7,424 bases of DNA from an uncultured Clostridium sp. (GCA_900550335.1 URRU01000082.1:1-7424), one strand, 5' to 3'. Shown: positions 1 to 6,025, numbered from the stretch's first letter. The notes: generated from the letters alone by a model not told the origin. Numbers and translations are program-made.

Positions 1-125
1 CTAACGGTAGTTTAAGCCATAGAGGGCTTATTTACAGAAAAAATTCTATATACCCGCAAGCGACTCACATCCTATAAATGTGTTACATAAAAGTGTGAGT
101 CGCTGAAGCCTGGAGCGAATGTGAT
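1..125. other. Hairpin-rich non-coding segment, possible mobile-element end or structured RNA
   Basis: No convincing coding sequence is visible here. Two inverted repeats stand out. The first is TAAGCC at 13-18 with GGCTTA at 25-30 around a 6-nt loop. The second has perfect 11-bp arms, AGCGACTCACA at 59-69 and TGTGAGTCGCT at 94-104, around a 24-nt loop that itself holds a small ATGT/ACAT hairpin. The stretch 94-120 is GC-richer than the flanking DNA. No T-run follows the large hairpin on either strand, so it does not look like an intrinsic terminator for the MATE gene that is transcribed towards it. Consecutive subterminal hairpins are known at the right ends of IS200/IS605-type elements and in the RNA made from the 3' end of tnpB, so this could be such an end. 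No transposase is in the window, so the assignment is inference only. An intergenic repeat or a small RNA is the alternative. Confidence 0.35.
59..104. repeat. Long perfect inverted repeat (11-bp arms)
   Basis: Arms AGCGACTCACA (59-69) and TGTGAGTCGCT (94-104) are exactly complementary and separated by 24 nt. The arms are more than half G+C in a genome that is about one third G+C, so chance formation is unlikely. It lies about 100 bp beyond the stop codon of the MATE gene. Neither side carries the T-run expected of an intrinsic terminator. Confidence 0.85.
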
Positions 126-203
126 GCATCTATCCTCTTTATTTTTTATTAGATTAAACTTTCTCGAAATCAATCGTCCATTTAATTTGTTCGAAAAATA
201 TTC

Positions 204-1577
204 TTATAAATCTTTTACAATATTAACTGCCCACTTTTTACTCAATGCCCTCGGTACTCCGAAAACAAATTTTATTATTTCTTCAACCGATGTACACCGT
301 ACAAGTAAATATATAGGCAATCCCCATTTTGCAGCAAGGAATGTTAAAGGAACTGAACCAAGCCACATAGAGCCCATTTCTATAATAAGAGCCATTTTAG
401 TGTCTCCACCACTTCTAAGTACACCTATAATTATAAATGTATTAAAAGCCCTCAGAGCCATTACAATAGCCATTATAATAAATATCTTAGTTATATCTGG
501 TGCAAGTGTCTCAGAAACACTGAACACCTTTAAAAGCATAGGTATTGATATTATTAAAAGAATACCCATTAGGAATCCTGTTATAGTTATTATTACACCT
601 AATTTTTTAGAATAGTCTAAAGCCCTTTCAATATGGTCAGAACCAAGCTCATTTCCAAGCATTATAGATGAACCCATAGCGATACACATTGCAGTCATTA
701 TAAAGAAGTTGCTAGTTGTTGTAGCTATCTGGCTTGCAGCAATTGCAGAAGTACCAGCCATAGCATAGGCTACAGAATAGCAAACAGTCGCAATTGCCCA
801 GAAAGACTCATTTATAAATATAGGAAAACTCTTAGAGCCATAAGCTATTAAAAAGTCTTTTTTAAACATTCCAAAGTGATGAATATTAAATCTAAGCATA
901 TAATCTTTTTTGTATAGATATACATACCAAACCATTATAATTGCTTCGACTAACCTAGCAATTAAAGTAGCTAGGGCAGCACCTACAACTCCCATTTTAG
1001 GGAATCCTAACTTACCAAATATAAGAACATAGTTTAAACACACATTTACAACTATTGCAATTGCACTACATTTCATACCTATATTTGGATTTTTTATACT
1101 ACGAGAACATACCCCAAACCCCATACTTATAGCAGTTAAAGGGTAACTGATTACTACTATTTTAAAATAATTTTTGCATAAAGCTACGACCTCAGGGTCA
1201 TATGAAAAAATATGTATTATGCTTTCAGGTGAAACAAAAGCTATTATTACAAAAGGAAGGCTCATAACAAGTCCTAATAATATGCTTAGGGCTGTAACCT
1301 TTTTAATGTTTGTTATATCATTTTTTCCAAAGAATTGCGATATAAATAGCCCTGATCCCCCTAAAACACCGGCAAGAAACATATTAAATACAAAGAAGAA
1401 CTGGTTTGCAACACCTACAGATGCAACAGAAACCTCTCCCAAACTACTTATCATAACTGTATCTATTACATTTACAGAAGATGAGATAAGGTTCTGAATA
1501 ATTATAGGTATGCATAAAGATAAAAGAATACTGAAAAATCTCTTATTATAATCGTCAAGTGCAAATAGTTTTTTCAA
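204..1577 (-). CDS. MATE family multidrug/cation antiporter
   Basis: The 457-residue protein is almost wholly hydrophobic, with about twelve predicted membrane segments, as expected for the MATE family (usually 440-470 residues). Characteristic MATE features are visible. Residues ~20-60 carry the first helix pair with IPIIIQNLISSSVNVIDTVMIS, followed by the GGSGLFISQFFGKND loop and a second half that repeats the fold. Such pumps sit in the cytoplasmic membrane and export cationic drugs, dyes or metabolites in exchange for Na+ or H+; the substrate cannot be read from the sequence. The start is a TTG codon (1575-1577), chosen because GGAG lies 7 nt upstream and MKKLFALDDYNKRF then leads into the first helix. 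The start is only 4 bp past the ABC-F stop codon, so the gene is co-transcribed and probably translationally coupled. It is intact, ending in VKDL. No intrinsic terminator is seen just downstream. Confidence 0.93.
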   Translation of the reverse strand: MKKLFALDDYNKRFFSILLSLCIPIIIQNLISSSVNVIDTVMISSLGEVSVASVGVANQFFFVFNMFLAGVLGGSGLFISQFFGKNDITNIKKVTALSILLGLVMSLPFVIIAFVSPESIIHIFSYDPEVVALCKNYFKIVVISYPLTAISMGFGVCSRSIKNPNIGMKCSAIAIVVNVCLNYVLIFGKLGFPKMGVVGAALATLIARLVEAIIMVWYVYLYKKDYMLRFNIHHFGMFKKDFLIAYGSKSFPIFINESFWAIATVCYSVAYAMAGTSAIAASQIATTTSNFFIMTAMCIAMGSSIMLGNELGSDHIERALDYSKKLGVIITITGFLMGILLIISIPMLLKVFSVSETLAPDITKIFIIMAIVMALRAFNTFIIIGVLRSGGDTKMALIIEMGSMWLGSVPLTFLAAKWGLPIYLLVRCTSVEEIIKFVFGVPRALSKKWAVNIVKDL

Positions 1578-1581
1578 TAAT

Positions 1582-3498
1582 TTACTCCATTATCTGTTCC
1601 CATTTTTCATAAAGAGAGGCAAGCTTATCCTCTAATTCTGATTTTTCTAGGTTTACTTCTTTTGATTTTTCTGGATTTGAATAAATTTCTTCCTGACAAA
1701 GCATCATATCAAGACCAGCTATTTTCTTTTCAGTCTGCTCAATATCATCTTCTAATTTTTTGATTTTATTTTTGCTCCGTCTTTCGATTTCCCTCTGTTC
1801 TTTTTCTTTTCTTTTTTCCTCTTTTAACTGAGTCTTTGTTTTAGTCTCAGTATTTTCCTCTTTGTTCATTTCACTTAGCTGTCTTTTCTTTTCAATATAA
1901 TAATCGTAATTTCCAAGGTATTCTGTTACCCCATTTTCGCCAAGTACTAATATTTTATCAACTACTTTATTTAAGAAATATCTATCGTGTGAGATTGTAA
2001 ATATAGTTCCAGTATAGTTTACAAGAGCTTCTTCTAATACTTCTTTTGAATCTATGTCTAAGTGGTTTGTAGGTTCGTCAAGAAGTAGGAAGTTAGACTG
2101 AGATAATATCAGTTTAAGGATTGCAACCCTTGCTCTTTCTCCCCCACTTAAAGAAGATATTTTCTTAAATACATCCTCATTTTCGAATAAGAATGCTCCA
2201 AGCATATTTCTAACCTCTGTCTGTGTAAGATGAGGATTTGCATCCCATATCTCGTCAATTACAGTGTTATCAAGGTTTAGAGTTTTCTGTTCCTGATGGA
2301 AGTAAGCAGTATTTACATTTGTACCAAATTTAACTTCACCTTCCATAGGCTGTAATTCATTCATTATTATCTTGAATAATGTAGATTTTCCAGCACCGTT
2401 TGGCCCTATAAGTGCAACTTTTTCACCTCTGTATATATCAAGGTTTAAATCTTTAAATAGGACCTTGTCTGGGAATCTCATCCCCACATCTCTAACAGAT
2501 AAAACATCATTACCACTTTCAACTGCAGGTATAAACTTAATTTTAGCTCTTTTTCTTTCACCATCAGGTCTATCAAGTACTTCTATCTTAGAAAGTGCTT
2601 TTTCCTTACTTCTGGCTCTTTTTAAATGCTTTTCTCTTCCGTAAGCCTTTAATCTTTCGATAGATTCTTCCTGTTTTTTAATTTCCTTTTGCTGATCTTC
2701 ATAAGTTTTTCTTTCTATTTCCTTATCTATAGCAGATTTTTCAACATAATAAGAATAGTTTCCGTTGTAAGCTTTTAACTTCTTATTATGGATTTCAAAT
2801 ATTCTGTTTACAGATTGGTCTAAGAAATATCTGTCATGGGAAATAAGGATAACAGTTCCTTTGTACTGTTTAAGGAACAGCTCTAAGCACTCAAGAGCAT
2901 CAGAATCAAGGTGGTTTGTAGGTTCGTCCAGTAGAAGAAGAGTAGGTTTTTTAAGTAGTAGCTTAGCTAAAAGAACTCTAGTCTTTTCTCCACCTGAAAG
3001 AATTTTGATTGGTTTTTCTAGTTCATCATCGTTAAAACCTAGACCTTTTAAAACTCCTTTTGCTTCAGATTTATATCCGTAGCCGTTTGAGTTTTGGAAA
3101 AGCTCTAGTTTATGTGAATAATTATCCATAAGTTTTTGTAAATCTGGAGAATTATTTTCTGAACTTTTGTCAGAAATCTCACATTCCATTTTTCTTAAAT
3201 CTTCCTCCATTTTTATGAGGTCGCTAAAAACTTCTAAAACCTCTGTAAAAATAGTATTGTCTGAGTAGAAGTTGGTATTCTGCTCTAAATAACCGATTTC
3301 ACAATCTTTAGATGTATAGATTTCTCCACTGTCATATCCGTAAATACCAGAAATTATCTTAAAAAGAGTGGTTTTTCCAGTACCGTTTACACCTATGACA
3401 CCAATTTTATCGCCCTCATTAACAGTAAAACTTATGTTTTCGAGTATTGATTCTACGCCAAAACTCTTAGTTAAGTTATTACATGATAAAATAATCAT
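1582..3498 (-). CDS. ABC-F family ATP-binding protein (ribosome-associated, two ATPase domains)
   Basis: A 638-residue soluble protein with two tandem ABC ATPase domains and no membrane segment, the ABC-F layout. Domain 1 has Walker A GVNGTGKT (36-43), signature LSGGE (167-171), Walker B ending in DEPTNHLD (191-198) and the switch His at 221. Domain 2 has Walker A GPNGAGKS (365-372), LSGGE (450-454), DEPTNHLD (474-481) and His 504. Both catalytic Glu residues are present, so both sites should hydrolyse ATP. A charged linker (~252-325) joins the domains; in this family it reaches the ribosomal peptidyl-transferase region. A Lys/Glu-rich coiled coil fills ~555-637. ABC-F proteins act on the ribosome, easing stalled translation or displacing antibiotics. 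The long C-terminal coiled coil recalls Bacillus YdiF/YfmR-type members more than short Vga-type resistance factors, but the subfamily is not certain. The ATG at 3496-3498 is preceded by GAGGAGG with 9-nt spacing. First gene of a two-gene operon with the MATE pump. Confidence 0.95.
   Translation of the reverse strand: MIILSCNNLTKSFGVESILENISFTVNEGDKIGVIGVNGTGKTTLFKIISGIYGYDSGEIYTSKDCEIGYLEQNTNFYSDNTIFTEVLEVFSDLIKMEEDLRKMECEISDKSSENNSPDLQKLMDNYSHKLELFQNSNGYGYKSEAKGVLKGLGFNDDELEKPIKILSGGEKTRVLLAKLLLKKPTLLLLDEPTNHLDSDALECLELFLKQYKGTVILISHDRYFLDQSVNRIFEIHNKKLKAYNGNYSYYVEKSAIDKEIERKTYEDQQKEIKKQEESIERLKAYGREKHLKRARSKEKALSKIEVLDRPDGERKRAKIKFIPAVESGNDVLSVRDVGMRFPDKVLFKDLNLDIYRGEKVALIGPNGAGKSTLFKIIMNELQPMEGEVKFGTNVNTAYFHQEQKTLNLDNTVIDEIWDANPHLTQTEVRNMLGAFLFENEDVFKKISSLSGGERARVAILKLILSQSNFLLLDEPTNHLDIDSKEVLEEALVNYTGTIFTISHDRYFLNKVVDKILVLGENGVTEYLGNYDYYIEKKRQLSEMNKEENTETKTKTQLKEEKRKEKEQREIERRSKNKIKKLEDDIEQTEKKIAGLDMMLCQEEIYSNPEKSKEVNLEKSELEDKLASLYEKWEQIME
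1585..1588 (-). promoter_or_regulatory. Ribosome binding site of the TTG-started MATE gene
   Basis: On the minus strand GGAG lies 7 nt before the TTG start and directly abuts the TAA stop of the ABC-F gene. It therefore sits inside the upstream reading frame, an arrangement that favours translational coupling. No ATG or GTG with a better site is seen in frame nearby. Confidence 0.7.
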
Positions 3499-3526
3499 AA
3501 ATTTCTACCTCCTCAAGCTACCTAAA

Positions 3527-3555
3527 ATTATAATGTTTTGATATAATATATTCAA
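3527..3555 (-). promoter_or_regulatory. Sigma-A-type promoter of the ABC-F/MATE operon
   Basis: Read on the minus strand there is a -35 box TTGAAT (3550-3555), a 17-nt spacer and a perfect -10 box TATAAT (3527-3532). The predicted transcript starts near 3520, leaving a leader of about 20 nt that is little more than the GAGGAGG ribosome binding site. There is thus no room for an attenuator or leader peptide of the kind that controls many antibiotic-inducible ABC-F genes. Confidence 0.75.
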
Positions 3556-3576
3556 GGCTATATGTATGGTTTTAGA

Positions 3577-3595
3577 AAAAAGTATGTTATATAAT
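3577..3595 (+). promoter_or_regulatory. Likely promoter of rex
   Basis: A TATAAT hexamer lies at 3590-3595, overlapping TGTTATATA, which could instead act as an extended -10. No good -35 box is seen at normal spacing. Transcription would begin near 3602, giving a leader of about 38 nt. The stretch AAAAAGTATGTTATA (3577-3591) occurs again over the -10 region of gluD. The promoter is back to back with the ABC-F promoter. Confidence 0.5.
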
Positions 3596-3623
3596 AAACC
3601 ATGATGGATTATAATTAGAGTTA

Positions 3624-3630
3624 GGGGGTG
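3624..3630 (+). promoter_or_regulatory. Ribosome binding site that decides the rex start
   Basis: GGGGGTG lies 9 nt before the ATG at 3640. The in-frame GTG at 3628 overlaps this purine-rich element itself and has no separate site upstream, so it is very unlikely to be the start. Confidence 0.75.
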
Positions 3631-3639
3631 CTAATTGAG

Positions 3640-4281
3640 ATGGGAAATAAAAATATTTCGATGGCGGTTATAAGAAGACTACCTAAATACTACAGATATT
3701 TAGGAGAACTTCTAGACAATGATGTTCAGAGAATATCATCAAAAGAATTAAGTGAAATAATAGGTTTCACAGCTTCTCAGATAAGACAGGATTTAAACAA
3801 CTTTGGAGGATTCGGACAGCAGGGGTACGGATATAATGTAGAGGCCCTACATAAAGAAATAGGTAAAATATTAGGACTTGATAGACCTTATAATGCAGTA
3901 CTTATAGGTGTAGGTAATCTAGGACAGGCTATAACAAACTATTCAGGATTTAGAAATTCAGGATTTGAAATAAAGGCATTATTTGATGCGAATCCAAGAA
4001 TGATAGGTCTAAAAATAAGAGAGCTTGAAATATTAGATTCTGATGTTATAGAAGATTATATAAAAGAACACGAAATAGACATAGCAATCGTATGTATACC
4101 AAAAAATGGAGCTCAGGAACTAATAAACAGAATAGTTGGAGCTGGAATAAAAGGTATATGGAACTTTGCTCCAATAGATCCAGAGGTTCCAAAAGGAATC
4201 ATAGTTGAGAATGTTAACTTAACTGAAAGCTTATTTACTCTTTCTTATTTAATGAAAGAAAATAACGAATTAAAGAAGTAA
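3640..4281 (+). CDS. rex: Redox-sensing transcriptional repressor Rex
   Basis: From the ATG at 3640 the protein is 213 residues, the usual Rex length. The N-terminal winged helix (to about residue 78) contains the family landmarks MAVIRRLPKYYRYL, SSKELSE and ASQIRQDLNNFGGFGQQGYGY, the last including the recognition helix and wing. The C-terminal Rossmann domain begins with the dinucleotide motif GVGNLG (90-95) and has an acidic residue, D116, after the second strand as expected for NAD(H). The ending TLSYLMKE matches the domain-swapped C-terminal helix. Rex binds operators at low NADH/NAD+ and lets go when NADH rises, controlling fermentative and electron-transfer genes. The protein has no obvious missing parts. 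It is monocistronic, divergent from the ABC-F gene and convergent with ferredoxin. A GTG 12 bp upstream is in frame but lies within the ribosome binding site. All seven glutamines use CAG. Confidence 0.96.
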   Translation: MGNKNISMAVIRRLPKYYRYLGELLDNDVQRISSKELSEIIGFTASQIRQDLNNFGGFGQQGYGYNVEALHKEIGKILGLDRPYNAVLIGVGNLGQAITNYSGFRNSGFEIKALFDANPRMIGLKIRELEILDSDVIEDYIKEHEIDIAIVCIPKNGAQELINRIVGAGIKGIWNFAPIDPEVPKGIIVENVNLTESLFTLSYLMKENNELKK

Positions 4282-4301
4282 ATTTTTGAAGAAGTAAATT
4301 T
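4275..4301 (+). repeat. 11-bp direct repeat across the rex stop codon
   Basis: GAAGTAAATTT occurs at 4275-4285, spanning the rex stop codon, and again at 4291-4301, a period of 16 bp. It looks like a small local duplication of the gene end with no visible function. Confidence 0.6.
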
Positions 4302-4398
4302 AAAAAAAAGAATCTTGATTGTATTGAGTAGAATTATTTGGGTTAAATTTGTTATATTTTAATTGATTGAATTTGTAAAAATTAAAAATTGAGAAATA

Positions 4399-4430
4399 AA
4401 AAAGACTGATTTGAAAAAATCAGTCTTTTT
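4399..4430. terminator. Bidirectional intrinsic terminator between rex and ferredoxin
   Basis: Perfect arms GACTGATTT (4404-4412) and AAATCAGTC (4417-4425) enclose a GAAA loop. They are extended by an A-run on the left and a T-run on the right. Read in either direction the hairpin is followed by a T-run, so it can end the rex transcript (plus strand) and the ferredoxin transcript (minus strand). It lies about 118 bp past rex but only 12 bp past the ferredoxin stop. Confidence 0.9.
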
Positions 4431-4441
4431 GTTTACTAAAA

Positions 4442-4612
4442 TTATTCAGCCTGAGGAGCTCCTACTGGACATGCTTCTGCACAAGCACCACATTCAACAC
4501 ATGCATCTGCATCTATTACGTATATGCTATCTCCTTCAGATATTGCTCCAACTGGACATTCAGCTGCACAAGCACCACAGCTTACACAAGCATCAGTTAT
4601 TTTGTATGCCAT
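4442..4612 (-). CDS. 2[4Fe-4S] clostridial-type ferredoxin
   Basis: This 56-residue protein has two clusters of the form CxxCxxCxxxCP: Cys 9, 12, 15 and 19 followed by Pro 20, and Cys 38, 41, 44 and 48 followed by Pro 49. That is the hallmark of small clostridial ferredoxins (about 55 residues), each half supplying one Cys to the other half's 4Fe-4S cluster. It begins [15 protein letters not shown] and ends in GAPQAE, very acidic overall as usual. It carries low-potential electrons in the cytoplasm between enzymes such as pyruvate:ferredoxin oxidoreductase, hydrogenase or Rnf. The ATG at 4610-4612 is preceded by a textbook AGGAGG (4621-4626) with 8-nt spacing. It has its own promoter and terminator, so it is monocistronic, convergent with rex. 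The gene is intact. Confidence 0.96.
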   Translation of the reverse strand: MAYKITDACVSCGACAAECPVGAISEGDSIYVIDADACVECGACAEACPVGAPQAE

Positions 4613-4652
4613 TTTAGTTTCCTCCTAATAATTATAAATTTATTGTAAGTAC

Positions 4653-4681
4653 ATTATAACAAAAAAGTCTTCTTATAACAA
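4653..4681 (-). promoter_or_regulatory. Promoter of the ferredoxin gene
   Basis: On the minus strand there is TTGTTA (4676-4681) as -35, a 17-nt spacer, then a perfect TATAAT (4653-4658). Both boxes lie within copies of the same 9-bp word TTGTTATAA (plus-strand positions 4673-4681 and 4654-4662). Transcription would start near 4646, giving a leader of about 34 nt. The arrangement suggests strong constitutive expression, modulated if the adjacent palindrome is an operator. Confidence 0.8.
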
Positions 4682-4693
4682 TTAAATTAATTG
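4679..4693. promoter_or_regulatory. Operator-like 15-bp palindrome at the ferredoxin -35 box
   Basis: CAATTAA (4679-4685) and TTAATTG (4687-4693) are exactly complementary around a single central base, and the left arm overlaps the -35 box by three bases. This is a plausible protein-binding site, but it does not match the TTGTTAA-N4-TTAACAA form known for clostridial Rex, and AT-rich DNA makes such palindromes by chance fairly often. Confidence 0.35.
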
Positions 4694-4903
4694 ATGAAAA
4701 GCAAATATTTTTGTATCATATAACTTAAACATAGAAACTTCAATACTTCTAGAAATTTGAAAAAATTTGTTGGAGAATAATGATTCTTTTTTGCATCTAA
4801 TTTATAATGAAGATTCATTTTAATTTGAGATTTTCATGTTAAAAAAAATATGTTAAAAAAATTTCAATTTTAAAGAATAGAGAGAAGAGGTGAATAAGGT
4901 CGC
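4694..4903. other. AT-rich non-coding region with no recognisable gene
   Basis: This is part of the roughly 400-bp gap between ferredoxin and the P-loop/Asp23-like gene. I see no credible reading frame with a ribosome binding site. There is a small hairpin, AGAAT (4774-4778) with ATTCT (4783-4787), followed by a T-run on the plus strand, which would make at best a weak terminator. The 12-bp word ATGTTAAAAAAA is repeated at 4836-4847 and 4850-4861. A purine-rich AGAGAAGAGGTG at 4881-4892 looks like a ribosome binding site but leads only to an eight-codon GTG frame ending at 4917. Confidence 0.4.
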
Positions 4904-4998
4904 ATTTTTATCGTAAAAATAATGTTAAATGTATTAGTGTACATTATACACAATAAATAGTATATACTAATACTATCTAAATAGAGTTATTTATAACT
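4904..4998. repeat. Cluster of inverted repeats upstream of the P-loop/Asp23-like gene
   Basis: Several perfect or near-perfect palindromes follow one another: ATTTTTA/TAAAAAT (4904-4910, 4914-4920), GTGTA/TACAC (4937-4941, 4947-4951), TAGTATATACTA (4958-4969) and AGTTAT/ATAACT (4985-4990, 4993-4998). In addition GTATTAGT (4931-4938) pairs with ACTAATAC (4966-4973), enclosing the middle two. The cluster ends 24 bp before the ATG of the next gene. It may be an operator array or a folded leader RNA. High AT content raises the chance rate, so the evidence is moderate. Confidence 0.5.
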
Positions 4999-5022
4999 TA
5001 ATTTAAAAAAATAGAATGCAAT

Positions 5023-5862
5023 ATGAAAACGATAACACAGAAAGCGGCTATACTTTTGAAAATTTATGTTTTAGTAGGAAAAAGTGGGACAGGAAAAAGC
5101 TATAAATCATTAGAATTAGCTTGTGAAAATAATATAGACTATATTATAGACGATGGTCTACTTATTTATAAGGGACAAATAGTAGAAGGAATATCTGCAA
5201 AGCAGTCACAGACTAGGATGGAGGCTGTTAGAAGAGCTGTATTTTCTGATATTAATCATAGAAAATCTGTTAAGAAAAAAATTAACGAATTGGACATAGA
5301 ACGTATACTAGTTTTAGGGACTTCTATAAAAATGGTAAGGCAAATTTGTGCGGCTCTTGAACTAGGTGAGATAGATAAGATTATAGATATAAACGATATA
5401 AGTACTGATGAAGAAATAAAAAAAGCTATAGAGTCTAGAAAAGGAGGAAATCATATAATACCAGTTCCTACTGTAGAGATTAAGAAAAGAATAAATGGAT
5501 TAAGAATAAATCCTTTAAGAAGGTTTTTTATGACATCTAATAAAGAGACTAAAGTGCTTGAAAAGACTGTGATTAGACCTGCTTTTAGCTATATGGGTAA
5601 GTTCTACATAGCGCCAGAAGTACTGAATCAAATTATAAAATATACAATATCTCAAAATTCAAATATATCTAGAATAAATAGAATAAGTGTAGATGATTCT
5701 AATGGAAAAATAGAGATAAAAGCAAATATAAATATAAGAAATGTAGAAGCGTTTAGAAGTTTAAAAAATATTCAACATAATATAAAAAGAAATGTAGAAG
5801 AAATGACATTAATTAATGTTAGCAAAATTGATATTTATATTAATAAAATAAAAGATAAATAG
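5023..5862 (+). CDS. P-loop NTPase with C-terminal Asp23/Gls24-like domain, function unknown
   Basis: A 279-residue protein with two parts. Residues ~13-150 form a P-loop domain: strand KIYVLV, Walker A GKSGTGKS (19-26), a hydrophobic strand ending in acidic residues, YIIDDG (40-45), and a further strand ILVLGT (95-100). Residues ~183-275 (GKFYIAPEVLNQII ... NIQHNIKRNVEEMT ... VSKIDIYI) resemble the Asp23/Gls24 fold of envelope-stress proteins, from the I-APEV start, the IQ-NIKR-VE helix and the final V-KIDIYI strand. The pairing suggests a nucleotide-controlled cytoplasmic protein linked to envelope or lipid metabolism, but that is inference. No signal peptide or membrane segment is seen. 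The start is uncertain: the ATG at 5023 has no ribosome binding site, whereas TTG at 5056 has AAAGCGG 8 nt upstream and would start right at the first strand (a 268-residue protein). It uses CAA as well as CAG for Gln, unlike gluD and rex. Confidence 0.8.
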   Translation: MKTITQKAAILLKIYVLVGKSGTGKSYKSLELACENNIDYIIDDGLLIYKGQIVEGISAKQSQTRMEAVRRAVFSDINHRKSVKKKINELDIERILVLGTSIKMVRQICAALELGEIDKIIDINDISTDEEIKKAIESRKGGNHIIPVPTVEIKKRINGLRINPLRRFFMTSNKETKVLEKTVIRPAFSYMGKFYIAPEVLNQIIKYTISQNSNISRINRISVDDSNGKIEIKANINIRNVEAFRSLKNIQHNIKRNVEEMTLINVSKIDIYINKIKDK

Positions 5863-5908
5863 TTTTGTAGTAATATATCAAAATAATTTGAAATTTATTG
5901 TAAAAATG

Positions 5909-5939
5909 TTGTACTATTTTATAAAAAGTATGTTATAAT
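5909..5939 (+). promoter_or_regulatory. Extended -10 promoter of gluD
   Basis: TGTTATAAT (5931-5939) is an extended -10 element with a perfect TATAAT at 5934-5939. The best -35 candidate is TTGTAC (5909-5914) at a long 19-nt spacing, and the TG motif may compensate. Transcription would start near 5946, giving a leader of about 80 nt. The stretch AAAAAGTATGTTATA (5923-5937) is shared with the rex promoter. Confidence 0.7.
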
Positions 5940-5945
5940 CAAACT

Positions 5946-6025
5946 GTAGACGCGGGAGAATGATTTTTCAAGCGTGAAAGTTTATATGAATTATTTATAT
6001 TAGAGTATTTAAGGGGGCTTACACA
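5946..6025 (+). promoter_or_regulatory. 5' leader of gluD with ribosome binding site
   Basis: The approximately 80-nt leader begins with an unusually GC-rich patch (GACGCGGGAG, 5948-5957) that can pair weakly, ACGC with GCGT about 20 nt further on. It ends with AAGGGGG (6011-6017), 8 nt before the ATG. I do not recognise a known riboswitch in it. Confidence 0.4.

Noticed and set aside
121..615. 164-residue plus-strand reading frame
   Set aside because: Mostly antisense to the 3' end of the MATE gene, with no ribosome binding site and no family resemblance.
3628..3639. GTG as the start of rex
   Set aside because: It is part of the ribosome binding site for the ATG at 3640 and has no site of its own.
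3499..3639. Canonical Rex operator (autoregulation) in the rex/ABC-F intergenic region
   Set aside because: No TTGTTAA-N4-TTAACAA-like palindrome could be found on either strand; only promoter-like AT-rich words are present.
4411..4617. 68-residue plus-strand reading frame
   Set aside because: It lies antisense to the ferredoxin gene and begins in the terminator hairpin; the His/Leu-rich translation is the mirror of the Cys-rich repeats.
4774..4792. Small hairpin followed by a T-run on the plus strand
   Set aside because: The stem is only 5 bp with two or fewer G-C pairs, and no plus-strand gene remains to be terminated there.
4836..4861. Tandem ATGTTAAAAAAA as a regulatory repeat
   Set aside because: Low-complexity A-run duplication with two copies only, best explained by slippage.
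4892..4918. Eight-codon GTG reading frame after a purine-rich stretch, possible leader peptide
   Set aside because: The purine run abuts the start without proper spacing, no regulatory codons or terminator/antiterminator follow, and the gene is about 100 bp further on.
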